Assembly: GCF_013396335.1 (NCBI RefSeq)
Contig: NZ_JABWSY010000003.1
Span: 124,001 to 188,000 of the forward strand
Direction of reading: 5' to 3'
Source of the DNA: Bacillus sp. EB106-08-02-XG196
Lineage (GTDB): Bacteria > Bacillota > Bacilli > Bacillales > Cytobacillaceae
DNA length: 64,000 bases
The notes under the pieces were generated by a model, which was given only the letters and a program-made list of their open reading frames with translations, made no database searches and had not been told where the DNA came from. This document shows, in pieces, positions 25,997 to 34,792 of the stretch; position 1 is the first letter of the stretch; every line of letters begins with the position of its first letter. Both the position numbers and the translations under genes were made by a program.

Positions 25997-26152
25997 ATGG
26001 AGAAAACATACGTTATTTATAAAGGGATAGAATATGTACTCATTCATCAATATGATTCTGGTTACTGTGAAATAAATGAAGAGGGAAAACTAAATGAGGA
26101 AATAATACTTGTACATTATTCTGAATTGACAACGATAGTAACATCAAAATAA
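25997..26152 (+). CDS. Small hypothetical protein
   Basis: 51 residues from ATG with CGAGGTG upstream. Sequence starts MEKTYVIYKGIEYVLIHQYD and looks like a small beta barrel. Not recognised. Short, acidic and with good codon use, so probably real. Confidence 0.5.
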   Translation: MEKTYVIYKGIEYVLIHQYDSGYCEINEEGKLNEEIILVHYSELTTIVTSK

Positions 26153-26189
26153 TATTAGTTTTTTAAAAAAATCAGCCTAAACTTAGCTG

Positions 26190-26618
26190 CATATTGAAGA
26201 GATGGAATCATCTTCATTTGATGCTTTAGGTAAGCAGTTTCTATCCTATTGATGTTTATGTTTGTGATAGTGATAAAGAGCAATGGAGCATTTATTTTAA
26301 TGGCAATGGTAACGGAGGCTCCATTCGTCTTATCCTTTAGTTACATGATCCAAGTGAAAAGACATCCGGTGCGGCAAACCTAGATATTGTAGACCCTACC
26401 GTCAAAATAGTTGATTTTGTTATGTATCCACATGGAAAAGGTTTTTGTACTGAAGTGATAAAATCCCATATTAATTTCATTGAATCTTCGAGATTATGAT
26501 GTTAAAAGCATAAGACCTCAGAGCAGCATCATTTTGGCGTAAGGTTAGATTTAAAGAAGTTGATGGTTATCTAACTTATGCTCCTAGAATGACAAGACCG
26601 TTAAATAAACTAATTTAG
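26190..26618 (+). pseudogene. Decayed GNAT acetyltransferase
   Basis: Fragments in different frames give YVCDSDKEQWSIYF, HGKGFCTEVIKSHINFIES and ASFWRKVRFKEVDGYL. The second is motif A (acetyl-CoA binding) and the third the common C-terminal GNAT end. Stops at 26336-26340 and near 26499 plus a frame change break the gene. Original substrate unknown. Confidence 0.6.
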
Positions 26619-26725
26619 GAAAATAAAATGAGAAAAAAACTAAGTTATAAAAAATATTCCGTTTGCGATAAAATTGTTCCCCAAGATTACAATATTAAAA
26701 GGAAGGTTTGAATTTAATATAAAAG

Positions 26726-26774
26726 GAAAACATCTTTACAATCATGAATGAGATTTTCATGTAAAGATGTTTTC
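26726..26774. terminator. Perfect 14-bp hairpin
   Basis: GAAAACATCTTTAC and GTAAAGATGTTTTC with a 21-base loop. It can stop transcription from either side. Confidence 0.6.
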
Positions 26775-26841
26775 GTACTATATAATATTGGATCTCCTAT
26801 TACCTCATGTTCACTAATACTCTCTGTGTCCCAGCTCAAAT

Positions 26842-27033
26842 TTAATTATTTGATGGTTTCGGTTTATGTTTAAATTCAAAAGTAAAATGAAAAACTACAA
26901 ATAAAAGACTTAGGAAAAATAATATATTTATTTCGATGTCCATAATTGTCATTTTTAAGTCAACCAGTTCAGTTAAAAAAATAAATGCAAAACTAAAAAC
27001 AGAACTTACCGAAAAATTTAAAAGGAAATCATA
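26842..27033 (-). CDS. Small two-helix membrane protein
   Basis: 63 residues from the ATG at 27033, which overlaps the stop of the upstream frame; AAGGAGG lies 11 bases before it. Two hydrophobic segments (about 5-22 and 33-50), then KHKPKPSNN. Function unknown. Translation probably depended on the upstream gene, which is broken. Confidence 0.5.
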   Translation of the reverse strand, partial: YDFLLNFSVSSVFSFAFIFLTELVDLKMTIMDIEINILFFLSLLFVVFHFTFEFKHKPKPSNN

Positions 27034-27380
27034 CATTGTCCTTAAGTCCTCCTTGTATTTGTTCATCCAAACCTTTAATCAATAAAGGTACTGCTTGTTT
27101 TAATACTACATAATCATCGATTAGTCCATTTAAACTTAGAATATTGAAAAAGCCTCTTCTCCAAACAGGTTCAGCTAATAGTAAGGTAATCATTAGTTTA
27201 ATGAGCAAAGGATCTAATAAGAAATTATTTAATCCAGCATTTTGATAGAATTGTACTAATGGTCCTACATAAGACACATAAAATGTTGAATTTAACCCTT
27301 CTTCCTTAAAGAATCTCTGATACATACCAATATAAACTAAAATCTTCTGTACCTCTCCTAAATCCTTTTCAGAGGAATCA
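27029..27380 (-). pseudogene. C-terminal part of a gene truncated by an insertion sequence
   Basis: An open frame without its own start: EKDLGEVQKILVYIGMYQRF and onward to QGGLKDNV, helical and partly hydrophobic. Its upstream end runs into the IS-like end at about 27380 (ACTAGTGTTGCAT). It may be the C-terminus of the same protein whose N-terminus survives at 28000-28510. Family unknown. Confidence 0.5.
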
Positions 27381-27990
27381 CCACTAGTGTTGCATAAATA
27401 ATGTCATAATTTTCAGTTTAATAACTTTTCCTACTTAGAGCCAAAAAGGTTAATACCTAACTAAAGGTGGCTCCATCCATTTGGAAATTTATTTACAATT
27501 AGACATTAGTGACGACGACAATTCGATTATCAAGGAATGGCCTTTCCTTCAATTTTTTGAAGCCAGATATTCGCTGGCTTCCACAAAGCTGCCCTTAAAT
27601 ATCGACTAATTTGTAAGGTTTTTCGCTTACTTTTCGTCTCGATTTGAACGAGAACATGTAAGCAAAAAACGATTAGTGCGATAAACACTTGATTATGAAT
27701 CGCCCACTCGCTTTGACCGTAAAATTTTTTGATGCTGAGATGTTGTTTGATCCATTTGAAAAACAGTTCAATAGCCCAGCGTGATTTGTACATCTCTGAA
27801 ATTTCTTCGGCACTCAAATCAAAACGATTTGTAATTAAATGGAGTTCATTTCCTTTTGAATCAATGACTTTTAGTAGGCGAAAGAAATTTTCGGCACGGT
27901 TTTGTGTTGTACCAATCAACACCATTTGATCCGATAAAACAGCCGTATCATCGGGTAGTTTAAAGTTGTATACTTCCCGTACAGAGGTCT
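27381..27990 (-). mobile_element. IS4-family insertion sequence remnant
   Basis: Covers the transposase C-terminal half and its downstream end near ACTAGTGTTGCAT. The 5' half of the IS, with its other end, is absent. Coordinates are approximate. Confidence 0.6.
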
Positions 27991-28510
27991 CAGGTGATAC
28001 TTTCCCAGTGTTAAAAATCTCCTCAATCAAGTTTAAAATTGACTGTATCTTATTTTCTTCGATTTTCTTCTTATTATCTAAACTTACTAATCTATTTGTA
28101 CTTGGTCGACCTGGTTCAAGTTTCGGTATTTTCTCCAAGGCGATTTCTTCAATTATAAATTTTCGGTCCAATCTATCCTGAGTCTTTTCTAGTAAAACTT
28201 CAAATCCTTCTAGCATGGATTCAATATCATTAAGTAAACTTTTTTTGAATTTTTTAAAGTCTACTAAAAAACCTTTTGTGAAAAGGTAATAAATCAATTC
28301 CCTTACAGCAAACCCATTTGATTTTCCCTTTTCAATTTCTTTTACTATTTCAATTGTATTGTTAGGAAAAAGTGTAGTTACTCCTTGTCCTTTTCCCTGA
28401 CTAATTTTTGTTGTTATGATCAGTCCATATTGGATATATCTCCGAAGTTGACTTTCGGTTAATTGAATATGATTTTGTTCTGCTAGCATTAAAACTTCTT
28501 CTTTTAACAT
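27530..28510 (-). CDS. Chimera: MerR-like N-terminus fused to IS4-type transposase C-terminus
   Basis: 326 residues. Residues 1-175 start LTESQLRRYIQYGLI, a MerR-like helix-turn-helix, followed by coiled coil. From about residue 177 (REVYNFKLPDD) the sequence is the second half of an IS4-family transposase, with the YREK-type motif YKSRWAIELFFKW carrying the catalytic Glu. The first Asp residues of the DDE triad are missing, so it cannot transpose. An IS remnant lies in frame inside the regulator gene. Expressed or not, it is probably not functional. Confidence 0.7.
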   Translation of the reverse strand: MLKEEVLMLAEQNHIQLTESQLRRYIQYGLIITTKISQGKGQGVTTLFPNNTIEIVKEIEKGKSNGFAVRELIYYLFTKGFLVDFKKFKKSLLNDIESMLEGFEVLLEKTQDRLDRKFIIEEIALEKIPKLEPGRPSTNRLVSLDNKKKIEENKIQSILNLIEEIFNTGKVSPETSVREVYNFKLPDDTAVLSDQMVLIGTTQNRAENFFRLLKVIDSKGNELHLITNRFDLSAEEISEMYKSRWAIELFFKWIKQHLSIKKFYGQSEWAIHNQVFIALIVFCLHVLVQIETKSKRKTLQISRYLRAALWKPANIWLQKIEGKAIP

Positions 28511-28929
28511 AATATCCCTCCTTGGTTTTTATTTTAGATAACAAGGATTAGTAAAACAACAAGGGGAAGATGCGCAAATGAAAACTAAATAAAAGATTTA
28601 CTAATATTTTTTTTATTTAAATGATTACAGCCATTGAAATGTACCACCTCTGACATAGTATTTTTCACCAGATTACAGGAAGTGTACCCCTCACTTTTAC
28701 TGGTTATAAGAGGTATAAAACTAAATTTAAAATATCTAAAATGTTAAAAATTTGATTGAATTTATAAGATCAGCCTTCCGCAAAAGGGACTAATTATGGG
28801 GTAGCTATTTTATTACATTGTAGACTAATCCTGCTTAGCATAGGACTTAACTATCAGCTTACTTTGTAAAATAATACTTTTAAATTTATAGAATCCGAAT
28901 GTGAGGGGATTGTAGTGAGTTATTAAAGA

Positions 28930-29240
28930 TTGAAAAACGAACCACAACCAGTTAATTATAATCTGCATGAAAAATACTCACCCGTTTCGATGGAGTGCTG
29001 GGATGAAGAACTGATTGGACCCGATGAATACGGTGAAAAACAGCGTGAAAACCTGCTGTTATTACTTATCTATAACATCGGTATTCAAGGACTTTGGAAA
29101 TTATTGCGGAAAACAAGGAGGACAAACCTGCGAGACCCAACAACGATCCTTTTCAGAAGAAGAAGCTAAGTGATGCTATTTCTAAAAAAACAATAGACCA
29201 CTCAATTGATTTTGATGAAATTAGAGAAACAACACATTAA
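28930..29240 (+). pseudogene. Frameshifted gene of unknown family
   Basis: Frame one gives YSPVSMECWDEELIGPDEYG and then GIQGLW; a one-base shift near 29096 continues with EIIAENKEDKPARPNNDPF and LSDAISKKTIDHS to a TAA at 29238. The N-terminus also lacks a proper start (TTG without a binding site). I do not recognise the family. Confidence 0.45.
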
Positions 29241-29283
29241 CAAACGGCCAAGGAGTTTCTCTTTAGAGGATAGTATTTTAAAA

Positions 29284-29339
29284 TAAATACAAACATTCGT
29301 TCTTTTGTATTTTTATTAATCACTAATATGTATTATAAT
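29284..29339 (+). promoter_or_regulatory. Promoter region of the CBASS operon with inverted repeat
   Basis: AAATACAAA and TTTGTATTT form an inverted repeat at 29284-29312. TATAAT at 29334 is a perfect -10, 38 bases before the start of capV; the -35 (TTTTAT at about 29311) is poor. The inverted repeat overlapping the -35 is a possible operator. Confidence 0.5.
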
Positions 29340-29376
29340 TATTATAAGGATTTTCCAAATTTAGGTGGTGTTTTGA

Positions 29377-30420
29377 TTGTTCAGAAATGAAGAGAATTTT
29401 AAAATTTTATCTATAGACGGTGGTGGAATAAAAGGTTTGTATTCTGCGGTGATTTTAGCAGATTTTGAAGAAAAATATGGGAAGTTGAGTAAGCATTTTG
29501 ACTTAATTTGCGGGACTTCAACAGGTGGAATTATTGCTCTAGCATTAGCAGCAGGAATTCCAGCAAAACAAATTGTTAATTTTTACGAAGAATATGGGCC
29601 TAAAATATTTCCGTATAAAGCAAAATCATTTAGACTTTGGGGCAAGATTAAACAGACTGTTTTCAGTTCAAAATACCCTGAAAATAATTTAAGAGAAGCA
29701 CTAACCAATGTATTTGGTAATAAAACATTAGCGGAATGTGAAACAAATGTATTAATACCCGTATCGAACATAACAACGGGGCTACCTCGTATAATTAAAA
29801 ACGATCATAGCCCGAATTTAACATTAGATAATGGACACAAAATGGTAGATGTTGCAATGGCTACTACAGCTGCTCCAACATATTTTCCCATTCAGAGTAT
29901 ATTAACAATGTCAAATCCTGAACATCAATTTGTAGACGGAGGGCTTTACGCTAACAACCCTTCTTTACACGGGATTCAAGAAGCGTATCGATATTTTATT
30001 AATAAACCAAATACTAACTATATGAAATACAGCCTTTTGTCTATTCCCACTTTACATGAGAATTTTTCATATAAAAGAAAGTTGAAAATCCATAAGCGTC
30101 CTGTAATACTGTGGGGAACTAAATTACTTCCTTTAATGATGGATCTACTATCTGTATCAACCGATTTCCATATTAAATATCTAAATGAAACATTAAAAGG
30201 ACATTATGTAAGAATAGAAACACCTGAACTTACAAAAAAAGAAAATAAATTGATTGCATTAGATAACTCGAGTAAGAAATCCCTTGAAATATTAATCGAT
30301 AAGGGACATCAAAGTGGATTAAAATATATCGATAGTTCAGAGATTCAAGTGTTCTTCAATAAGGAACAACATGGTGAATTAGAGTATATCAATGGTTCTG
30401 AAATCCAAGCGTTCCTATAA
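29377..30420 (+). CDS. capV: CBASS effector: patatin-like phospholipase CapV
   Basis: 347 residues from a TTG with AGGTGG upstream. Patatin motifs are complete: oxyanion hole DGGGIKG (residues 13-19), nucleophile Ser48 in GTSTGG, and the catalytic Asp187 in DGGLYANN. CapV enzymes degrade membrane phospholipids when activated by the cyclic nucleotide made by the adjacent CD-NTase, causing abortive infection. The C-terminus has a short duplicated pattern (KYIDSSEIQVF, EYINGSEIQAF). First gene of the four-gene operon, 30 bases before the CD-NTase. Confidence 0.92.
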   Translation: MFRNEENFKILSIDGGGIKGLYSAVILADFEEKYGKLSKHFDLICGTSTGGIIALALAAGIPAKQIVNFYEEYGPKIFPYKAKSFRLWGKIKQTVFSSKYPENNLREALTNVFGNKTLAECETNVLIPVSNITTGLPRIIKNDHSPNLTLDNGHKMVDVAMATTAAPTYFPIQSILTMSNPEHQFVDGGLYANNPSLHGIQEAYRYFINKPNTNYMKYSLLSIPTLHENFSYKRKLKIHKRPVILWGTKLLPLMMDLLSVSTDFHIKYLNETLKGHYVRIETPELTKKENKLIALDNSSKKSLEILIDKGHQSGLKYIDSSEIQVFFNKEQHGELEYINGSEIQAFL

Positions 30421-30450
30421 TAAAAACAATAGATTAGGAGAGTGAGTTAA

Positions 30451-31428
30451 ATGGCAGAATGTAATGATTTATTTTTAAAATTTAATAATGAAATAAAACT
30501 GGGTTCAGAAAAAAAGAAATCTTTACGTAAATCTAGAAATGCAATAGGGAAAGATATTCAAAAATATTTTGATGAGACCCTAAAAGTTACAAAACCCAAA
30601 TTCTGGGGACAAGGTTCATATATGATGAATACAATTATTAATCCTATTGAGGGAGAATACGATATAGACAGTGGTGTTTATCTAATGCATTTATCAGATG
30701 TAGAAGAAGAGGACTGGCCAGCAACAAGTACTGTACATAATTGGATTAAGAATGCTGTCAAAGATCGAACTTCCACCCCACCACAAGATAAAAATACATG
30801 TATCCGTGTAATTTATAAAGATGATTATCATGTAGATTTACCTATTTATATAAAAAATGAGGATATGGAACATCCGAAATTAGCCCATAAATCAAAAGGT
30901 TGGATAGATAGTGATCCTAAAGAATTAACTAAGTGGTTTACAGATGAAGTAAAAGAAAAAAGTGATCAATTGAAACGAATCGTTCGTTATTTTAAAGCAT
31001 GGAAAGATTTCAAGGCTAACGGAGATAAATTTCCAAGTGGAATGATTTTCACAATACTTGCGGCCAATCATTATGTGAAAGGTTATGATGATGATTCTGC
31101 TTTTGTTGCAGTTGCTAAGGAAATTTATGATACTTTAGATGGGAATTTCTCATTAGAGAGGCCTGTATTTCCGAAAGAAGAATTATTAGATACTTGGTCT
31201 GCAACTGCTCAAACCAATTTTTTAAGTAAACTATCTTCATTAATTACAAATGGTCAAAAGGCTTTAGAGGAAGAGGATACGGAAGAAGCGTCAAAAATTT
31301 GGATAAAAATATTTGGAGATAGATTTCCTAGATACACACCACCAAAAGAAGAAAATAGAATGGATAAAGGCTACGCATTGCAAACATCTGAACCACCTGT
31401 GTTGGGTAATTATGGAAGATCTTCATAG
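30451..31428 (+). CDS. CBASS cyclic nucleotide synthase (CD-NTase)
   Basis: 325 residues. WGQGSYMMNT gives the GS motif (Gly55, Ser56); EYDIDSGVY gives Asp71 and Asp73; Asp129 in YHVDLPIYI completes the metal triad of cGAS/DncV-like enzymes. On phage infection it makes a cyclic di- or trinucleotide that activates CapV. The C-terminus (LGNYGRSS) should be the tail conjugated by Cap2. GGAGAG before the ATG. Overlaps cap2 by 17 bases. The clade and product cannot be assigned by eye. Confidence 0.92.
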   Translation: MAECNDLFLKFNNEIKLGSEKKKSLRKSRNAIGKDIQKYFDETLKVTKPKFWGQGSYMMNTIINPIEGEYDIDSGVYLMHLSDVEEEDWPATSTVHNWIKNAVKDRTSTPPQDKNTCIRVIYKDDYHVDLPIYIKNEDMEHPKLAHKSKGWIDSDPKELTKWFTDEVKEKSDQLKRIVRYFKAWKDFKANGDKFPSGMIFTILAANHYVKGYDDDSAFVAVAKEIYDTLDGNFSLERPVFPKEELLDTWSATAQTNFLSKLSSLITNGQKALEEEDTEEASKIWIKIFGDRFPRYTPPKEENRMDKGYALQTSEPPVLGNYGRSS

Positions 31429-33205
31429 TTTAGCTGATATTTATGAAAAGTATAAGGAAGTTGCGATAAGTTACTTACAAACTAATTATGGTGCAGTGCT
31501 TTTAGAGTCTGAAAACAAAGTTAAATATCCAACATCCCTATTACTTAATCTACAAGTGAATAATTTAGTAGTATCCTTAATTATTAATATTCCATTTAAT
31601 TTTCCAGACGCTTTTCCGCAAGTTAAGTTAGATGAACTATCTTTCGAAAAGGTTTTTCCGATACCCCATTTAGATATTTTTAAAACGCTATGCTTATTTG
31701 ATGATGTAGTGGCTAGTCCCAATCCTCGAAACCCTATAGGTTTATTAGAGGTAACGTTGGAAAAATCATTAGAAATTTTGAGCAAAGGTATTTCAAAACA
31801 AAATGTTAATGAATATATAGAAGAGTTCGATTCATATTGGTTGCAAGAAAGTGAGGTTGGATTGTTTTTATCGCTTGTGGAACCGTCAGAAGAAATAAAA
31901 ACAATATTTTTACTACCGTGTGCTTTAAAACGCCAAAATAGAAGGGGGATTTTTGCTGACAAAAAAAGTGAAGCGATAAAATGGATACAGAATATTGGTG
32001 GGAGATATGATGAAGAAGAAACTATTGAAACACTATATGTACCTTTAAAAAAACCAATGTCATATCCGTTTCCTAAGAATAACAAAGAAATATATCATTT
32101 GTTAAAAGAAAATGAGTTACCTAATTTGAATGAGTATATTACTTATCTCGATAAAAAACCCAGACCATCAAAAGTATTATTTTCAATTGAAGTAGATGGA
32201 ATTAATACTTGGGGGATTTGGGAGCATACCGAACCATTTAAATGGAATACTCTTTTATATAAGGGGAGGAAAAGAACCCAAAGAAATTTAAAAGGGTTTA
32301 GAAAGAAAACTAGAAATGGGCGGCTAGAAATAATTAGAGATTTTCCAGAACAGGAAATTAATAAATACTATGTTGAGGATGTTAGAGCTTCAAGATTAAG
32401 TATACGAGGTGGAGATGGCGATTTAAAGAACCATGCAAGGAATGTTGTTGTTATAGGTTGCGGTGCTGTAGGAAGCCATTTGATTCAAGGGCTTTTTGAT
32501 ATAGGTGTACAGCATATGCTTTTAATAGATTACGATACGTTAAGTTTTGAAAATATTAATCGACATGTTTGTGGTGCTAGTGACGTAGGAAGCAAAAAGA
32601 CTGACGCGATAAAAAATAAATTAAGACAGCATTATCCTACTAGTCAAATTCATGTATGCAGTGAAGACATTATGACATTTTTGAAGTTATATCCAGAAGG
32701 ATTAAATTCATATGACTTAATAATTTCTGCTATTAGTAATGCACCAATTGAACAAAGAATGAATGAATTACAGTTAAAAGGAGTTATAACTCCACCAGTA
32801 TTAAATATCTGGGTAGAACCTTATTTGGCAGCAGGGCATGCAATATGGATTGAATCTACTATTGGAATCAATATAAGTTCGCTTTTTGATAAAGGTAAAT
32901 ATAAATATCAGGTACTTAAAAATGGAAATCAATATACAAAAAAAGAACTTGGCTGTAGCACTTCCTATGTTCCATATGGTGCATTAGAATTAAAGAAATT
33001 TACTACAGATACATTATTATTTATTTGCCAACAATGGGAAAAGGGTAGGGAGGAAAATATTGCGTTTACATGGCTGGGTAATTTAACAGAGCAACGAAAA
33101 AATCAAAGATACTTAGAACCACGTTGGGTTGGCGCAACTGATTTTTCAACAAGGTACAATTATTTAGAAACTTTTAAAGAAAGTGCAGAAGACGATGATA
33201 TATAA
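31412..33205 (+). CDS. cap2: CBASS Cap2: fused E2-E1 ubiquitin-transfer-like enzyme
   Basis: 597 residues from the ATG at 31412, which gives the usual Cap2 length; a frame from 31313 would lie within the CD-NTase. E2-like domain about 1-140 with candidate catalytic Cys94 in TLCLFDD; linker; E1 adenylation domain about 370-590 with nucleotide-binding VVVIGCGAVGSH, IDYDTLSFENINRH and Cys515 in ELGCSTSY. Cap2 attaches the CD-NTase C-terminus to a target and primes it. Presence defines type II-A CBASS. Confidence 0.92.
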   Translation: MEDLHSLADIYEKYKEVAISYLQTNYGAVLLESENKVKYPTSLLLNLQVNNLVVSLIINIPFNFPDAFPQVKLDELSFEKVFPIPHLDIFKTLCLFDDVVASPNPRNPIGLLEVTLEKSLEILSKGISKQNVNEYIEEFDSYWLQESEVGLFLSLVEPSEEIKTIFLLPCALKRQNRRGIFADKKSEAIKWIQNIGGRYDEEETIETLYVPLKKPMSYPFPKNNKEIYHLLKENELPNLNEYITYLDKKPRPSKVLFSIEVDGINTWGIWEHTEPFKWNTLLYKGRKRTQRNLKGFRKKTRNGRLEIIRDFPEQEINKYYVEDVRASRLSIRGGDGDLKNHARNVVVIGCGAVGSHLIQGLFDIGVQHMLLIDYDTLSFENINRHVCGASDVGSKKTDAIKNKLRQHYPTSQIHVCSEDIMTFLKLYPEGLNSYDLIISAISNAPIEQRMNELQLKGVITPPVLNIWVEPYLAAGHAIWIESTIGINISSLFDKGKYKYQVLKNGNQYTKKELGCSTSYVPYGALELKKFTTDTLLFICQQWEKGREENIAFTWLGNLTEQRKNQRYLEPRWVGATDFSTRYNYLETFKESAEDDDI

Positions 33206-34007
33206 GTATGGAGACAAATATGTTGTATTTACCGACGAAGTTGTTAAGATCTTTGATAAATATAAGCAATACAATCACACACAACATGAGTCAGGTGGCA
33301 TTTTATTAGGTAAAGTTTATAATGATTTAATCATTATTGACCAAATATCAGAGCCTTCTAGAGAAGATAAGTCTGGGCGCTTTTATTTTATTAGAAATGT
33401 TAAAAGGGCTCAAAAGATCGTAGAACGGGCATGGAAAGAGTCTAATGGTGAAAGGATATATCTTGGTGAATGGCATACACACCCAGAAGATATTCCCACT
33501 CCATCAAAGGATGATAAGATACTACTTAAAAATATGTTCAGACATTCACGTATGGAAATTGATTTTTTATTTATGGTTATTCTAGGGAGAATTAGCCCCT
33601 ATTTTGCAGTAATACAAAAAGGAATGAAAGAAATGATGCCTATAGAAAGAATACATTTAGCAAGTGGTTTGAATATTATCATTTATAAAAATCAATATAA
33701 ACAAATTTATGGGTTTCAAGCAAGTGGATATTTAAATCTTGCCCAAAAAGGTTATGACATCTACAATGCTGCATTTTCACAAATATTCATGGGTACTATT
33801 AATTCTATAATAGCACTAACTAATATACAGGCTAATATTTTGGAGAAAGAGCCTGCTTTTATTAGATTTATTATTCCAGATATCAAAACTGCTGACGAGA
33901 AGGCTAAAACGATATTGGAAGCTATGGAAGTGCAAGTAGCAATGGTAATTGAAGAGATGAAAAGTAAAGGACTTGATCATCGTATTCATATAGAAATTAA
34001 AGGTTAG
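33195..34007 (+). CDS. cap3: CBASS Cap3: JAB/MPN isopeptidase
   Basis: 270 residues from the ATG at 33195 (a GTG at 33183 is an alternative), overlapping cap2. JAMM metal site: Glu in HESGGILLG, then EWHTHPEDIPTPSKDD with HxH, Ser and Asp. Cap3 removes the CD-NTase conjugates made by Cap2 and limits signalling. After the JAB domain (about 1-150) there are about 110 further residues, longer than many Cap3 proteins, of unknown role. Last gene of the operon. Confidence 0.92.
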   Translation: MIYKYGDKYVVFTDEVVKIFDKYKQYNHTQHESGGILLGKVYNDLIIIDQISEPSREDKSGRFYFIRNVKRAQKIVERAWKESNGERIYLGEWHTHPEDIPTPSKDDKILLKNMFRHSRMEIDFLFMVILGRISPYFAVIQKGMKEMMPIERIHLASGLNIIIYKNQYKQIYGFQASGYLNLAQKGYDIYNAAFSQIFMGTINSIIALTNIQANILEKEPAFIRFIIPDIKTADEKAKTILEAMEVQVAMVIEEMKSKGLDHRIHIEIKG

Positions 34008-34066
34008 TTATATAGATTGAGTTAATATTTTTGGTTAATCCATTAAGGGCGCTATTGTTGAAGATT

Positions 34067-34117
34067 ATAAGCCTAATTCCTCGCAAAAAATAAGGAGGGA
34101 CTAGGCTTTTTATCTTT
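34067..34117 (+). terminator. Terminator after the CBASS operon
   Basis: AGCCTAATTCCTC and GGAGGGACTAGGCT pair imperfectly, followed by five T. Confidence 0.7.
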
Positions 34118-34312
34118 CAAAATCCTTAACGTTGTAATCCCGTACTTTCTTGACGTGACCACCATTGGTAAACTTGTTTGCAACTAGCGGTAAATTCATT
34201 GGGAATACTGGTAAAAAACATGGCAAAAAAATCTCTTGACCGTAATCATAGGGAAAAAGTAATTAAATTTATCTAAGAAAAACAGGAGACTAACCATAAG
34301 TGTTTTCATTCA

Positions 34313-34388
34313 TTTTCGGCAAATTTTCGGCAATTGCCATTTGCATATTTTTAACAAAAATAAAAAGCCTTGATTTTCAAGGCTTTTT
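34313..34388. repeat. Right-end arm repeats and terminator of the left block
   Basis: TTTTCGGCAAATTTTCGGC at 34313-34331 is identical to 14693-14711 at the left end, as expected for integrase arm sites or element termini. GCCTTGA/TCAAGGC plus five T at 34367-34388 repeats the hairpin found at 14510. Confidence 0.7.
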
Positions 34389-34389
34389 G

Positions 34390-34438
34390 ACGTCCCGAAG
34401 AGGATTCGAACCTCCGACCTACAGTTTAGGAAACTGTT
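34390..34438. repeat. Central attachment site: 49-bp perfect copy of the tRNA-Arg 3' half
   Basis: Identical to 57452-57500 over 49 bases, from ACGTCCCG through AAACTGTT, and then it diverges. It is the left att of the phage-like element and the right boundary of the CBASS-carrying block. Only the T arm, variable loop and anticodon arm are present, so it is not a tRNA gene. Confidence 0.92.
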
Positions 34439-34480
34439 CGTTATGGTCCGGTGAGCTAATCGTTATGTAAATCGCTAATG

Positions 34481-34533
34481 TCATCGCATTGTCATCGAAT
34501 TGATTGACCGATAGTGTCGACGTTAGTCCTACG
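34481..34533. repeat. Left arm-type sites of the phage-like element
   Basis: 34481-34513 matches 57385-57417 in 28 of 33 bases (TCATCGCATTGTCATCG). GTCCTACG at 34526 matches three GTCCTACA copies beside the integrase at the other end. These are probable integrase arm-binding sites. Confidence 0.65.
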
Positions 34534-34792
34534 GCTTTTTATTTTGTAACCTACATACGTAATTTTGCCGAATAGTTGGCGGATTGTCAAGCGGTGTCGG
34601 ACGATGTGGCATTATATTGAGATGGATACCGAATAACTAAGACGAGCCCACGACAAAATCTATTCCGAAAATTGCAGAATTAACGATAACAAATGCCTCA
34701 GCATTTGGCGCCGGCGTTTTATTTTGATTTTCAATTAAATAAAAAACTTGTAAACTAATAATGTGAATATTACATTACTAGGAGCCTAATAA

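Noticed and set aside
29284..29312. Terminator before the CBASS operon
   Set aside because: AAATACAAA/TTTGTATTT is AT-only and overlaps the probable -35 region, so an operator is the better reading.
34390..34440. A second tRNA-Arg gene
   Set aside because: Only the 3' half is present; after AAACTGTT the sequence lacks the D arm and 5' acceptor strand. It is an attachment site copy.
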